64,000 nucleotides of DNA from Cryptomeria japonica (lineage: Eukaryota > Streptophyta > Pinopsida > Cupressales > Cupressaceae). The notes under the pieces are model-generated. The model saw only the letters and a list, made by a program, of their open reading frames with translations. It searched no databases and was not told the DNA's origin. How positions within the stretch are numbered: the first letter of the stretch is position 1; each line of letters opens with the position of its first letter. Of this stretch, positions 24,121 to 35,899 are shown one piece after another. Position numbers and translations under genes: made by a program. The stretch lies in contig NC_081405.1 of NCBI RefSeq assembly GCF_030272615.1, positions 158,981,317-159,045,316 on the forward strand, written 5' to 3'.

Positions 24121-25143
24121 ATAAGGGGTGAAATACATGAATCCTATATATACCCACTCCATTCCACTAACACCAATAAAAAATATTTAAGATAAATTAA
24201 AATGACTCCTTCAACCCTAAATCTAGAACTTTATTGCATTTTATTTTCCCTAATTTAAACAATGTATACTTCATGATTTTGCCATGGATTATACCGAACA
24301 ATATCATGTTTACTAACATTTGATAAACATGCAAGGACAATTACCTAACAATCTCATGTGTAAATGCCTCTATTACCTAACTTGAGGAACATTCTATTAT
24401 ATAAACATGTGATAAGCATGAAAGGTTTATACCAAATAATCTCATGTGTAAATGCCTCTATTACCTAAAGAGGAACATTCTATTATATAAATCATCCATT
24501 TTGTATAACATCAAATGTGAAAAAAAAAAAAAAAACACATCTTGCCAACCATGACCTAAGCTTGTGCATGTTTAAAAGATAAAATATGTAATTTAACCAA
24601 TGACTTTGTGTTTACGATGTAATTTTATCACAAACCTACAAAAACATGAAATGAGGAATACACTTTTGTTGGGGTGCACATGCTTCTATTACCTAAAGAG
24701 GAATGTTATGGTGTCCAACCATTCATTTGAGATAACATCAAATGAGTTAACATTAAAATAAAATAAAACTATGAAGCCTTTGTTATTATTTTATTTGTGT
24801 AGACATTTTAAATTTAATTACATATATCTTGCATCTAGGTGTTCATAATTAGAATCATGATAGATTTTATCTTGAAATTTGTGAGAACTTTGTATCTCTC
24901 ATGACTATTTCTCATTCTTTCTAGACTTTAATTTAGCATGTATTATATTTTTAGTAGTATCTCCTAGTCATCTTCATGATGTTATGTCTAATCTAACATA
25001 CATGATTCCATCTTACCCTTCTAATATGTTCCTATAAATCATCTTATCTTTGTGCATTTCTTTTAGAGAGGCGAGTCATCTAGTTCTTATCGTAATTTTC
25101 TTCTCTTCTCTTATTCTCTACTTTCTAATAATAGATCATGAAT
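24121..25143. other. Non-coding; contains a ~100-bp direct repeat
   Basis: A unit with AATCTCATGTGTAAATGCCTCTATTACCTAA and GAGGAACATTCTATTATATAA recurs near 24348-24402 and 24437-24490, with a weaker third copy near 24680-24705. A 17-base poly(A) run lies at about 24520. No gene. Confidence 0.7.
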
Positions 25144-25295
25144 TTAATCACAATCAAGCATAATGATCCAACTCAACCTAATCATAAAGAACAATAATAA
25201 TAGAACCTCTTGGATTATAAAACTTGACGTCAATTGTGAAACACAACCTAAGCATAATGCATAGCAAGAATATAAAACAAGATCTCCAAAGGTGA

Positions 25296-25640
25296 TTATA
25301 ACACGATAATATTCGAAACAATCTTGTATTTCACAATAGTAAAAAATAATGAAAGTCGCTCTAGAATAGGGGCTACAGAACTTTCTGTCAACCATTGTCT
25401 AGTTGGTCTATGAATGACATAAAATATCGATTCTAGGTGAGAATTCTTGTAATGGGTATGTGCAAATGATGGGTCAAAAATGAGCGTGCGCCATCTCTTA
25501 TGCACTGTGGACATCTTCAACACATCTCTGGTTGAAACCCTCAAAAGTATTTCAGTGATCAACTCATCATGACATTCCACTTGCTTTGCACTACTTCCTA
25601 CTTTCAGTCTGGGACTGCCCTCCATTTTCAACTCGCTCAA
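25296..25640 (-). pseudogene. F-box protein N-terminal fragment
   Basis: A 114-codon minus-strand frame beginning at ATG 25640. Residues ~24-62 read as an F-box: DELITEILLRVSTRDVLKMS, then VHKRWRTLIFDPSFAHTHY. F-box proteins bind SKP1 in SCF ubiquitin ligases, and plant members normally carry ~300 further residues of Kelch, FBA or LRR repeats. Here only ~50 residues (HLESIFYVIHRPTRQW...) follow before the stop, so it is a truncated copy or a first exon whose remainder is lost. Downstream minus-strand sequence shows no repeat domain. It is the first gene-like element of the islet containing the lipoxygenase. Confidence 0.65.
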
Positions 25641-26871
25641 ATAACCCTTCTTTTCTTTTCAATGCAGACCTTCTCCCTTGGAATAGAATAAAGAACTCTA
25701 AAATATTTACATATAGATAGAGCCCAAGCCCATGTAAGGGTTCGTTTAAGAGATCCATAATGTTTCTGAATATGTGTTTAAAACAATTACTTTAGTCTAA
25801 ACTATAACAATTATTAAAGAAGTTATGATCTAGTATAGACATTTTAGACAAGAAAATCTTATATAGAGACCCACCATTAATGTTCGATCTGTATATATGG
25901 GAAACTAACCAGCCGTTTACAACAGTGATTTATGTGTCAGTGGAAGGCATTTATGGTGGGTCGATGGTAAGTCCAATAAGTGGCATTCACATAGACAAAG
26001 TCGCATGACGTTGGAGGCTTGCAACAACCGAACTGCAATATTCAATTCAAATTTCCCATGTTATTAGTACAAAAACATATCACAACTCTAATAGAGGCTG
26101 AAATCAAATTCTCCATAGTTACAATGTTTATTATAAAAAATGAGATTTTAGTTGTATTACCTGAATTGGGGATAAATTCTTTTTGTAGAACTGCTCTGCA
26201 ACTTGGTTGACTGAATCATTGGTGAAGTTTTTGCATACTTTGGCATCCTAAAGGCGACTCTTAATTTTGTTCCAATTGCTGCTCTACTCCACTATCCTCT
26301 CTCGTATATCTACGTATGGCCAAAGCTCATCTCTGCAAAATGAGAAAATAAAGACCAATTAATGATTCCATTGTCTTCGGCATTTCAAATCTTGTTTCCC
26401 AATTCTTAGTGTTGAAATTAACTGAAAACCCAAAAAAAATTATAATTGACAGAAAGACCAAATTTGATAAACGCATTCTGTGCAAAGAAGATCCATGGAC
26501 GCAGCGACAGAACAAAGCAACTGGATTGATTTCTAAGGCCTCATGTTTGTAGCGGATTTCCTACTGTAATTTGACAGAATGTACTGAATTCTTAAGCGGT
26601 GAACTTAATTGAAAACAAAACAAATTGTACTAATTAACTGAAAGATCAAATTTGATATAGAACTAAGTTCAGGCAAATCATTCTGTCGAGAGAAGATCCA
26701 TTGTCTTCGACGTTTCAAATCTTGTTTCCCAATCATACAAGCCTTGCAAACGTAGTCTCCTGCTACAAAACCATCAAAACCATCATCTGGAAAAGCCCTT
26801 GGTATCCCATCCACTCATTCGACGCTACACAATCCATGCCCGTTTCTTCCACATCGTTAAAATAGCTCAAT
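25641..26871. other. Non-coding between F-box and hexosaminidase relics
   Basis: No supported gene. A short segment, AGATCCAT(G/T)G.C.. plus CGGCATTTCAAATCTTGTTTCCCAATC, is duplicated at 26363-26405 and 26694-26737, marking an old local duplication of ~330 bp. Confidence 0.55.
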
Positions 26872-27300
26872 ATGTTGGTCCGCGATCTCAACTTTGACCT
26901 GCAGCATGGCGTAGATGAGTCATGCAATCTCACTGTTCCATCTGACGGAACTCCCGCTACATTATCATCGCAAACAGCATGGGGAGCCATTTGGGGAGAC
27001 ATTCTCATATCTAATCCGTGCCCACAACGCCACTTCCTATTACCCTCTCCTCATCCCCGGCCCTTTGACGATCATGGACTATCTGGTATTCCCTCACAGA
27101 GGAATTTCGCTAGACACGAGCAGGAACTTTTGTTCTGCGAAAGAAATTCTGAGGATCATCAGGGCCATGAGCTACAACAAGCTCAACGTCTTCCACTGGC
27201 ATATAACTTCTATGTCATTCAACCAAAACCTCCACCTCCAGATTATTTCTCTACCTTTCGGCTCTCTCTCGCCAAACGCAACTATTTGGCAAGATGATCA
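26872..27300 (+). pseudogene. Beta-hexosaminidase (GH20) pseudogene fragment
   Basis: Two frames together read as the plant beta-N-acetylhexosaminidase region before the catalytic core. The first frame gives LQHGVDESCNLTVPSDG and TAWGAIWG (compare the family's YGVDESY...TVWGALRGLETFSQ). A frameshift near 26990-27000 moves to the second frame, which gives GETFSYLI and FPHRGISLDTSRNF, then KEILRIIRAMSYNKLNVFHWHIT, a GH20 signature with the substrate-contacting Arg of HRG. After HWHIT the similarity stops and a minisatellite follows at 27301. The signal peptide region, the catalytic Asp-Glu pair and the rest of the barrel are absent. Family call is strong; it is certainly not functional. Confidence 0.82.
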
Positions 27301-27450
27301 TTGAGGCGGGCATTTCAAATTTTTGGCCACACATTTACAAACTGCGTCCGGCATTTCAAATTGAGGCGGGCTTTTCAAATCAAATTGAGGTGGGCTTTTC
27401 AAATTGACGTGGGCATTTTCAAATTGACGGCAGGCATTTTAAATTTTTGG
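27301..27450 (+). repeat. Minisatellite, ~20-bp unit (GGCGGGCATTTCAAATT)
   Basis: About six imperfect copies of a GAGGCGGGC(A/T)TTTCAAATT unit in tandem, beginning exactly where the hexosaminidase similarity ends. Confidence 0.85.
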
Positions 27451-27896
27451 ACGTGTAGCCGTGCTCGTGACCATGAGAGTGGCCGGCAAATGTTAGCGGC
27501 ATTCAAATCTTTTCCGTCAACCGCAAAACGACGACAGAACATGTCTCATGGCATCATGGAAGAGCATGCGATTTTGGAACTGCATCGTCACATGCCATGC
27601 CATTTTGGAGCCAGAATAGCTACAGCTGTCTCGATTTACTCCAGACATGGAAATCAGAAATCACGGGCTGCAAAAGTTACACGTACATAATATCGTTATA
27701 GCATGAGAGGTTATTCAGCGGTGTAAACAGTATTAATGCAATTTACTCCAGATGTGACATAAGTAATCTATGGCAGACATAATGATAGAGGGCAAGGTGC
27801 AGACTGTACCAAACCTAATCACAAGTGACATCTCTTTTCAGTAGCTTTCGGTGAGGCATTAAACACGTTGCAGAAACGAACAGACGCCCGTCCATC
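27451..27896. other. Upstream region of the lipoxygenase gene
   Basis: No coding domain recognised. This is the presumed proximal promoter region. I could not assign specific cis-elements with confidence beyond the TATA box that follows. Confidence 0.5.
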
Positions 27897-27902
27897 TATA
27901 AA
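27897..27902 (+). promoter_or_regulatory. TATA box (TATAAA) of the lipoxygenase gene
   Basis: TATAAA in TCTATAAATGGGC, 123 bases upstream of the ATG at 28025. It predicts transcription start near 27930 and a leader of roughly 95 bases, which is ordinary for a plant gene. Confidence 0.7.
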
Positions 27903-28024
27903 TGGGCATTTGAAGGAGCTCTACTAGTATCTCAACCTCAAATTAGTGTGAGTGTTTAACGAGCAAGTTCAGCTTTAGCGAGAAGCAGTTTGGAGTAGGA
28001 ATTAGATTTTTAAGTTTTGCGAAG

Positions 28025-31000
28025 ATGAATGTGTCAAGCCTATTGAATAACGTCTCTGTTCCAACAATTCCAACATGGCCACTGACCTCTACAAATGTGG
28101 ATGCGGAGGAGTTTGAAATCAAAGGAGAAGTGGTGTTAATGAAAGCATATCTTGCGGATGTGACCGATTACTCTGCCACTGTGGCAGACACGGTCTCTGA
28201 GTTGCTCGGGCAGAAAGTGTTTCTTCAGCTCGTCAGTAGTGATAAGATTGATCAAGGTAATATTGTTACTCTAATCATATCATCTTGATGATAGATCGGA
28301 TCAGTTATGTATTATGATTCTTTAAAGATTTCTTCATTCAATTAATCATATTATTTTGATTATTTTGATGATAGATCAGATCGATTATGTATAATGAGTC
28401 ATTATAATTTCTTAAAGATTTGTCAATTCAATTCATTTATCTTTTTGAATCAATCTATCATCTTCATATCATTAGACTGCATTAATTCCGTCATAGTTAA
28501 TTTAATGACTGATTTGATGGCGTAGATACGGGAACCGGGAAGAAAGGGGCGGAGAAATCGATAAGCTGGAGCCCGCTGGATGGTCCCGTAGCCGGCGACT
28601 CACAATTCTCCGTCACCTTCACATGGAAGTCAGAACTGGGAGTGCCTGGTGCATTGCTTGTGAAGAACGCGCACCCGAGGGAATTCTTCTTGAAATCGCT
28701 CACGCTCTCCGCCGTAACTGGCAAAATTCCAGCACTTCGTTTTTGCTGCAACTCCTGGATCTACCCTTACTACTTATTCAACCAAATCGCGCGGGTCTTT
28801 TTTTCTACTCGGGTAAGAGAATTTCAAATAAAATAATTTCAGAAGTGATCATGGAGCAATAAATATACTATTAATGTATGTTATATGCTCAATATCAATT
28901 ATTTCAGAGTCATCTTCCCAATGAAACGCCGGCGGGTTTGATAACGTTGAGACAGCAAGAGTTGACTTCTCTGCGAGGAAATGGGACCGGAGAGCGACAG
29001 TTGTGGGATCGTGTTTATGACTACGATCTTTACAATGATTTGGGTAACCCAGACAGTAGTCCCGATCTCCGCAGGGAGGTGCTCGGTGGATCGCAGGACC
29101 TTCCCTATCCCAGAAGATGTAGAACTGGACGTGCCCCCTCCAAAACAGGTTCTCTGAATATTATAGAGCTTAAAGCCTTTGTCTAGTGTTCAGTTGATTT
29201 TAGTTTATTTGTTCGGTTGATCAATGATAATGTTTATAATATGATAGATGGGAAGTTTGAAAGCTTGCCTCTCTTGCCCACCACCCAATTCTTCGTTCCA
29301 CCAGACGAGAAGTTCCCACATATCAATCTGTCCGACTACAGGGCTAATTTGGTTCGAGCGTTCGTCAAGAAAGTGGTACCCACCCTCAAGTCCATATTTG
29401 GTGATAAATTCAACTCCCTGCAAGATGTGAAGGATATTTACAGCAAAGGAATCCCCAAGTCTATCAATTCTGTTATGGATCTTAGTCGAGATATAATTCC
29501 CCTTCAAATGGTGAAAGGATTGCTCAGCACAGAGGACCAAGCCATCATAAATTTCACAGTTCCCCAAGTTTTCAAGGGTGAGAGATCAATTTGAAGCGTT
29601 CATTCTAGTACTAGTTATCAAGTAAACAGTGTAGCTTATACTAATATTTTCCAAATATTTGTTTGCCACTCACAGCTGACGAACGTGCTTGGAAGACAGA
29701 TGAAGAGTTTGCGCGTCAAGCTCTTTCAGGTCTCAATCCCATGGCCATTCAATGTCTGCAGGCAAGCAAATCGAAACACCAGCTTCTTTTAACCTATAAT
29801 TTGGATCACAGTTAAACTTGATGTTGGAGTTGAATATTGATTATAATTCTAATGCCCTTCTATTAAACTTGGCACAGAGCTTTCCTCCATCAAGCAGCTT
29901 GGACGCCGAGTTATATGGCCCTCAGGAGAGTTCTATAACGGCAGATCATATCGAGAAAAACCTCGATGGCCTTACGGTCCAGCGGGTATGTTATATCTGT
30001 ATAGTGATTCAACTACTTTCACAAGATATATAAGTTAAAGGAGAGAATTCTGATCCTTTGACCAATCCCATGGTGGGATTAAATGTGAATTATTTGATTA
30101 GGCTGTGGAAGCAAAAAGACTCTTTATCTTGGACTACTACGATGCGTACATGCCCTACATCGAACGCATTAACAAAGAATCAGATGAGCGAAAAATGTAT
30201 GCCTCCCGCGCGCTCTTCTTCCTTACAGACCAAGGAATTCTGAGGGTTGTAGCAATCGAGTTGTGTTTGCCTCCCACCAGTCTCAGCCAAGCTCAAAGAA
30301 ACGTTTACACCCCTGCCCAAGACGGAGAAGAAGGAGCTTTGTGGCTGCTCGCCAAAGCTCATTCAAGAGTTAACGATTCTGGTTATCACCAGTTAATCAG
30401 TCATTGGTAAGAGCAAATTAAAACAATAAAATGGTAGTTTAGTATATTAAACTTTAACTAATATCAAGACGACAAACGAATGTTATGATGATTACTTAAA
30501 TCTCATGCATCATGTAGGCTAAGAACTCATGCCGTCATCGAGCCCTTCATCATTGCAACTCACAGGCACCTGAGCAAAATGCATCCCCTTCACAAGTTAC
30601 TACTTCCTCACTATTTTGACACCATGGACATCAATCAATCTGCCCGGCAGATTCTGATTAATTCAGGTGGTGTTATCGAATCAGGCTTCACACCCCACAG
30701 ATACTCCATAGAGTTGTCCTCTAAAGCATATAAGTACTGGAAACTCAATGAACAAGGCTTGCCCGCAGATCTTATTAAAAGGTATAATACTCTCTACCGT
30801 CAAATGTCATGTATTATATAAATAATTCTAAGCTAGGATATGTACCTATATAATTGCAGAGGGATGGCAGTTGCAGACTCAACGGCACCTAACGGACTGA
30901 GGCTTGTGATAGAAGACTACCCATATGCAGTGGACGGTCTGGAGATCTGGGGTGCTTTAAAGCAATGGGTGAGTGATTACCTGTCTCTCTACTACAAGAG

Positions 31001-31634
31001 CGACGATGCAATCAAGGAAGACGCAGAAGTGCAAGCTTGGTGGAAGGAGGTGGTGAACGTGGGGCATGGTGACCTGAAGATTGAAAGCGGATGGTATCAA
31101 ATGGAATCGGTGGAAGAAGCAGTGGAAGCAGTGACCACTCTCATCTGGGTTGCATCTGCTCACCATGCAGCCGTGAACTTCGGACAATATGCCTACGGAG
31201 GATACATGCCCAATCTCCCCACCCTCAGCAGACGCCTCATTCCTGAGAAACATTCCGTTGAGTACGCGGAAATGATGAAAGATCCAGAGGCTTTTTTGCT
31301 CTCATCTGTGTCTGCCCCCAGTGAGGCCACCACTGTAATGGCGGTGCTGGAGCTTTTGTCGAAGCATTCGACAGATGAAGTTTATTTGGGGCAGGTGAAG
31401 GGGTCCACTCCTGAATGGACGGACGATGAGGGCATTGAACAAGCCTTTCGGAAATTTTCTGCAACTCTGGCGGCCGTGGAGAAGAATGTTTTGGAGAGGA
31501 ACAAGAATTCCAACCTAAAGAACAGGTATGGGCCATCGCAGGTTCCATACAAGCTGCTCTATCCGGGCACCACTGATCTATCCAAGGAGGGTGGATTGAC
31601 CGGCAGGGGAATTCCAAACAGCGTTTCCATTTAG
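28025..31634 (+). CDS. LOX: Lipoxygenase, nine exons, apparently intact (875 aa)
   Basis: Non-haem iron dioxygenase that inserts O2 into linoleic/linolenic acid, the first step of oxylipin synthesis. Exons by splice signals: 28025-28256, 28526-28812, 28908-29148, 29248-29577, 29676-29761, 29878-29985, 30102-30406, 30518-30781, 30860-31634. They sum to 2628 nt with every phase consistent. All introns are GT-AG except intron 5, whose donor is GC (CAG|GCAAGC). Residues ~1-170 form the PLAT domain ([21 protein letters not shown]); the catalytic domain follows. Iron ligands: His529 and His534 (HWLRTH, across intron 7), His720 and Asn724 (HAAVNFGQY), C-terminal Ile875. Ala572 at the stereo site suggests S-products. 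Gly586-Phe587 (ESGFTP) is nearer 13- than 9-LOX patterns. There is no clear plastid transit peptide, so it is probably cytosolic. Length and nine-exon layout are typical of plant LOX. Confidence 0.96.
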
Positions 31635-31755
31635 TCTGTCTCCTTTCTCTTCTCAGTTTAATATGCTATCTCATAATTTCCGATAAAGCTTTTGTATGAA
31701 GTGGCGAATGCAGAATGGCTGCGGCTATTCTGTATCGTCGTAGAGCTAAGTACTC

Positions 31756-31761
31756 AATAAA
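31756..31761 (+). promoter_or_regulatory. Polyadenylation signal AATAAA of the lipoxygenase gene
   Basis: AATAAA 122 bases after the stop codon in a T-rich 3' region (TACTCAATAAATGTAAGG). It fits a short plant 3' UTR. Confidence 0.65.
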
Positions 31762-31994
31762 TGTAAGGTCGGTGGCGTGTTACCCTGCGCCACACTTTGT
31801 CGTTGGACTTTTTAATGCACCTTGGATAATGCCACTTTCCTTTCGTCATTGCTGAGTTCGTCGGAAAAGCCATTCACTAATTTATTTAAGAAAATAAATG
31901 AAATCAAATAATTTTCTATTAGTGTAATTGCTGCCAAAATATTTTAGAAAAACTAACCATCTAATATTCAAATAGAGATAACTAACGTTTTTTT

Positions 31995-32166
31995 ATTTCT
32001 AGTGTATTTTTTCTGGATTCGATTGTGTGTATATTTTTTCATGTCTTGGGAATTCTTTTCATCCTGATGATGAATCATCGAGTGTGATTCGAAACGTTAA
32101 AAAAAAAAAAAAAAAAGATGGGAAAAATATACACACAATCGAATCCAGAAAAAATACACTAGAAAT
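31995..32166. mobile_element. 172-bp inverted-repeat insertion with poly(A) and ribozyme-like core
   Basis: Bases 31995-32038 and 32123-32166 are perfect 44-bp inverted repeats (ATTTCTAGTGTATTTTTTCT outermost). The loop holds a hammerhead-like core (separate entry) followed by a ~18-base poly(A) run (32099-32116). Poly(A) plus hammerhead suggests a retroelement tail with an inverted partial copy, as in Penelope-like elements. Confidence 0.75.
32064..32095 (+). ncRNA. Hammerhead-ribozyme-like core
   Basis: CTGATGA (32064-32070) is followed by a hairpin whose stem GAATCA/TGATTC pairs perfectly (32072-32077 with 32085-32090), and then GAAAC (32091-32095). This is the order of the conserved hammerhead core: CUGANGA, stem II, GAAA. 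One extra T (32071) sits between the core and stem II. A GTC triplet occurs at 32043-32045, but a convincing stem III and stem I were not found, so the copy may be inactive or incomplete. Confidence 0.4.
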
Positions 32167-35100
32167 ACAAAATGGATTGTGGAAATCTCATAGCTTTAAC
32201 GTTTTTTTTCTAAAAAAATATTTATTGATACAACATATTCAACTTACTATTCATATGCATTTAACATCTCCTAACAAGATATGCATGTTTCATTATGAAT
32301 ATAAACATAAAAGCACTATAACGCAAGCAAAAATAAACACAACTCTATAATTAATCTTCCCCTAGGGTACCTCAACGTCATTACTTACAATCTCATCAAG
32401 ATCATATCCATATAAGCATAACGTCATATTTACTACCATGATTCAATGCATTCTAACTCAACTAACATTTCTTTTTTCATGCATACGTAAGATACCTTCA
32501 TTATTCTAACTATCATGATTACAACCATTATTAATGCAAATCCCATTAACCCCTAAGATTCATTTAAGAGCACCAAACCAAATGTTCCTAGTCCCAATTA
32601 CTTATTCAACATCCTAGCATCATTATTCCATTTTTAATACTATTTACCACATTACTAATCCATTTCCTTAATCATCATAGACATTCATACAACACTAATG
32701 CATATCCATAGAACCAATTCCATTAATAAGTAATATCTATGATACAAAATTACATTCTCTTACAAGTGTTATGATTATGTCCCAATACATCATCTACTAT
32801 TACATATACATCAACCATTTTACATCAAGAAGCATAGCTCTCAACTACATATAAAATTACATCATGAATTCCACAAGATACATATGCCATATGAATTATA
32901 TACATCAATCTGCTACCATTATCCATCCATGGCTGAAGAGATAAGAGATCCACATCCACGCAAGAGCGACCAATGAAGAACATCCCAATGGAAGAAAGCA
33001 TCAAACCACCCGACCATATGGAACCATAAGGAACCACCCCCAGTGCTAGAAGATGGCACAAGTTCACACACACACACTCTAGATCTCAACTGACACCTAA
33101 CAACCAAAGGATAACAATCCACACAACACGCGACTAAAGCGGGGCTCAATAAATTATAAGACTTCCAGAGGCTACTCCCAAAACAAGACTCAAGGTGCTA
33201 AGACCTACATGTAGGGAAGAGTGTCATCACATGCTATCACCATCAAGGGATATCCTAGAACTCAATCTTGGCATCCGTGATACACATGTAGAACCATCTC
33301 AACCTTTGAGTAAATCAAGGGAGTTCAATTTATCCAGTTACCAAATGTGCCCATACCTCACTCCAACTATACTAGCAATCTGGCGATGAGATGGGGTACC
33401 ACATATACACTTCTTATCTTAGTAAGATGAGTTAATACTACCCAACCCACCTATAATTAATTTATTATGTTATTACTTGATTATTACCATAAACCTCCAA
33501 TGAGCTATCCCAACGATCTAGACCCTAGCTCCATAACACAAGGAATCCTACTAGTCCAATCTTCAAGACCTCGACAGACTCATGGAAGCCCACTCCCCCT
33601 AACATGCTCCTAGACCTTAGGGATCCTCACATACATATGCAAAATTGAAAGGGCTCACAAAGCATAATTCGGATAACCAAGATTTCTGAATACATAAGAA
33701 TATCATAAATGCTTAACAATGCCAACACCATGACCACATAGGTAGCATAAATCACATATCATCACAAATGAGAAATATACCAAGAGCCCAAACATTGCAA
33801 CAAGGTACATTTCCCATTTTTCATAAAACATATCAGTGCAAATACTCAATCATAAGACAAATCTATGCTCTAGTTGACCAAAGAGAACTCAGGGAAATAC
33901 AACATAGCCTCTGGACTATCACAATACCCAAATTGAAAACTCAAAAACTGGCCTAGAAGACAAATACATCACAGGAAGCCCAAACAGGAAGACTGGTGCA
34001 TTTGCTCAGTAGAGCAGTGCATACTCATGATGGTATAGCGCTTTTGACAATAATTACAACACATAGAAAAGATATTTTAGCATATATAAGGGGCTCTGCA
34101 ATGATTCTGGCAGTCATTACAGCACATCTGACACTTAGTTTAGCGTCTTTGGGCCTTAAACTAGTGCATATGAGAAATACATTAGCGCATATAATAAATA
34201 TAATAGCGCATATGACACAAGGCATGTAACTCTGAAAATGGAATTGAAGTCTTCGACTAAGGCATAAAATGATAAATATGAACTTTTAGCATGAGATCAC
34301 GAGGCAATAACCAACCCAAACAATGCCTAAAGCCAAATCAAATAAGGGAAATGAATGAATCAAATGCATACATCTTAACCAAGGCTCTGAGAACATTCCT
34401 GACAATACACGAGAGACACAAAAGATGAATCTCCAAAAAACACTTAGCTCCTCAAATCATAGGCATACCAACTAAACAATTACAACCAAACTTCTCCCAA
34501 ACACAGATTGACCAAATGCCAGGAGACAAATACAATTGCATCACAACATGTAGGGAAGGAAACCAAGCCGTTCACAACAATATCCAGAAAGCATAGCCAA
34601 TATAAACATGAACCCCCAATGTATTTATTTCTCTCCAACTATACAAATAATCTTACGGCTTTACCAATTTTCCCAACCCTTCACCAATCCTTTCACAAAC
34701 ACGGCACATGTACAGTCCTTTTGAAAATTAAATACAAAAGAGAAGATCCTCCAACGTGGTTATTGAAGTTATGGAATGTCAACCAAGTTGATGAAGTGCA
34801 ATAAACCAACCAATTCAAATCCAATCCAAGCCAAACAACTCCAAACAAAATCCAATATCCAATCTTTAGTTCGCAGATAATTCCTAACTGCCAACCCCCG
34901 CAAAATGCACAGGAAGACCAATAAATAGAAATTCAAGCCAAAACCTTAGAATATGTCAGCCAATGAAAATAATAGATTAAAATTTCTCCAACTAATTAAC
35001 TCTACTTATTAGTAATTTTTTATGGACTAAAATAGGGAATAAAAAGGGATTACCTTCTACTTCCTAGCAACATTGCATACAACCAAAGGACAAATGGGGC

Positions 35101-35899
35101 TTGGGAATTATTGATTTGTATTCACAATGAATTTTCCGAATGAGTACAAATAGATAAGTGGAGATTTGAAGGGAGATGCCCCTTGGAAGAAATTGGTTAA
35201 TTTTTTTATTCAATCTGCATTTTTTAGCCATCCCTAAGAGACTGTCAACTACAAAGACAGGCTTCTGTTAGCTCAGTTTTTCAAAACCCATGGATCTACT
35301 CCCTTCAATTCTATTTGTAATGTTTATAAAATCACCTCAAAATAATTTATTTGGTTTGATTAGTCCCTCAACCATGGCCTACAGTTTCCTTAATCTTTTC
35401 TTTTGGTCAAATTGATTGATTCAACAAAATGGCAATCCATTAGGTACTATTATTAGACTTAAAGGAAATAACCTCTTTAAAAAAGGTATTCAATTTTTTC
35501 GAGACTTATGGGATATTTTCACCTTCCAATAGAAATCACAACCTCTTCTTAAAACCCAGTTCCACTTCTCATCCTCAAATAAGAAGCCAATTCTTGAAAT
35601 TTAACAATTAAATTTGCACCTGAACTTTATAATTTATTGTCCTTCGATTGTCATGATAACTTTGTGAATGACTAAAGATGTCCTAATGCTCACAACATCT
35701 ACTCCTTCGACCTTACAAACATTTATAAACAACTCGTTCCCCTAATCACCATCTTAACTTGTCTTAATGAGAAGTGGATTCGTATCTTCCTCTAGTCCAA
35801 GTGGAACAAGCTCAACTTCCAAATTTGGAAGTCCTAAGCAAACACATAGTCTCATCTCTTAGTATGGAAAGTTTTCAATGTTAAGCTTCTCATTGGTAA
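32167..35899. other. Long non-coding stretch
   Basis: No protein family recognised in either strand. 34020-34225 shows a loose periodic motif, (A/T)AGCGCATATGA..., at about five positions. The rest is A- and C-rich on the plus strand without clear repeats. It may hold ancient transposon remnants beyond recognition. Confidence 0.5.

Noticed and set aside
33996-34229. Opposing 66 and 77 codon hydrophobic frames
   Set aside because: They mirror each other across the same loose minisatellite, with no start context or family.
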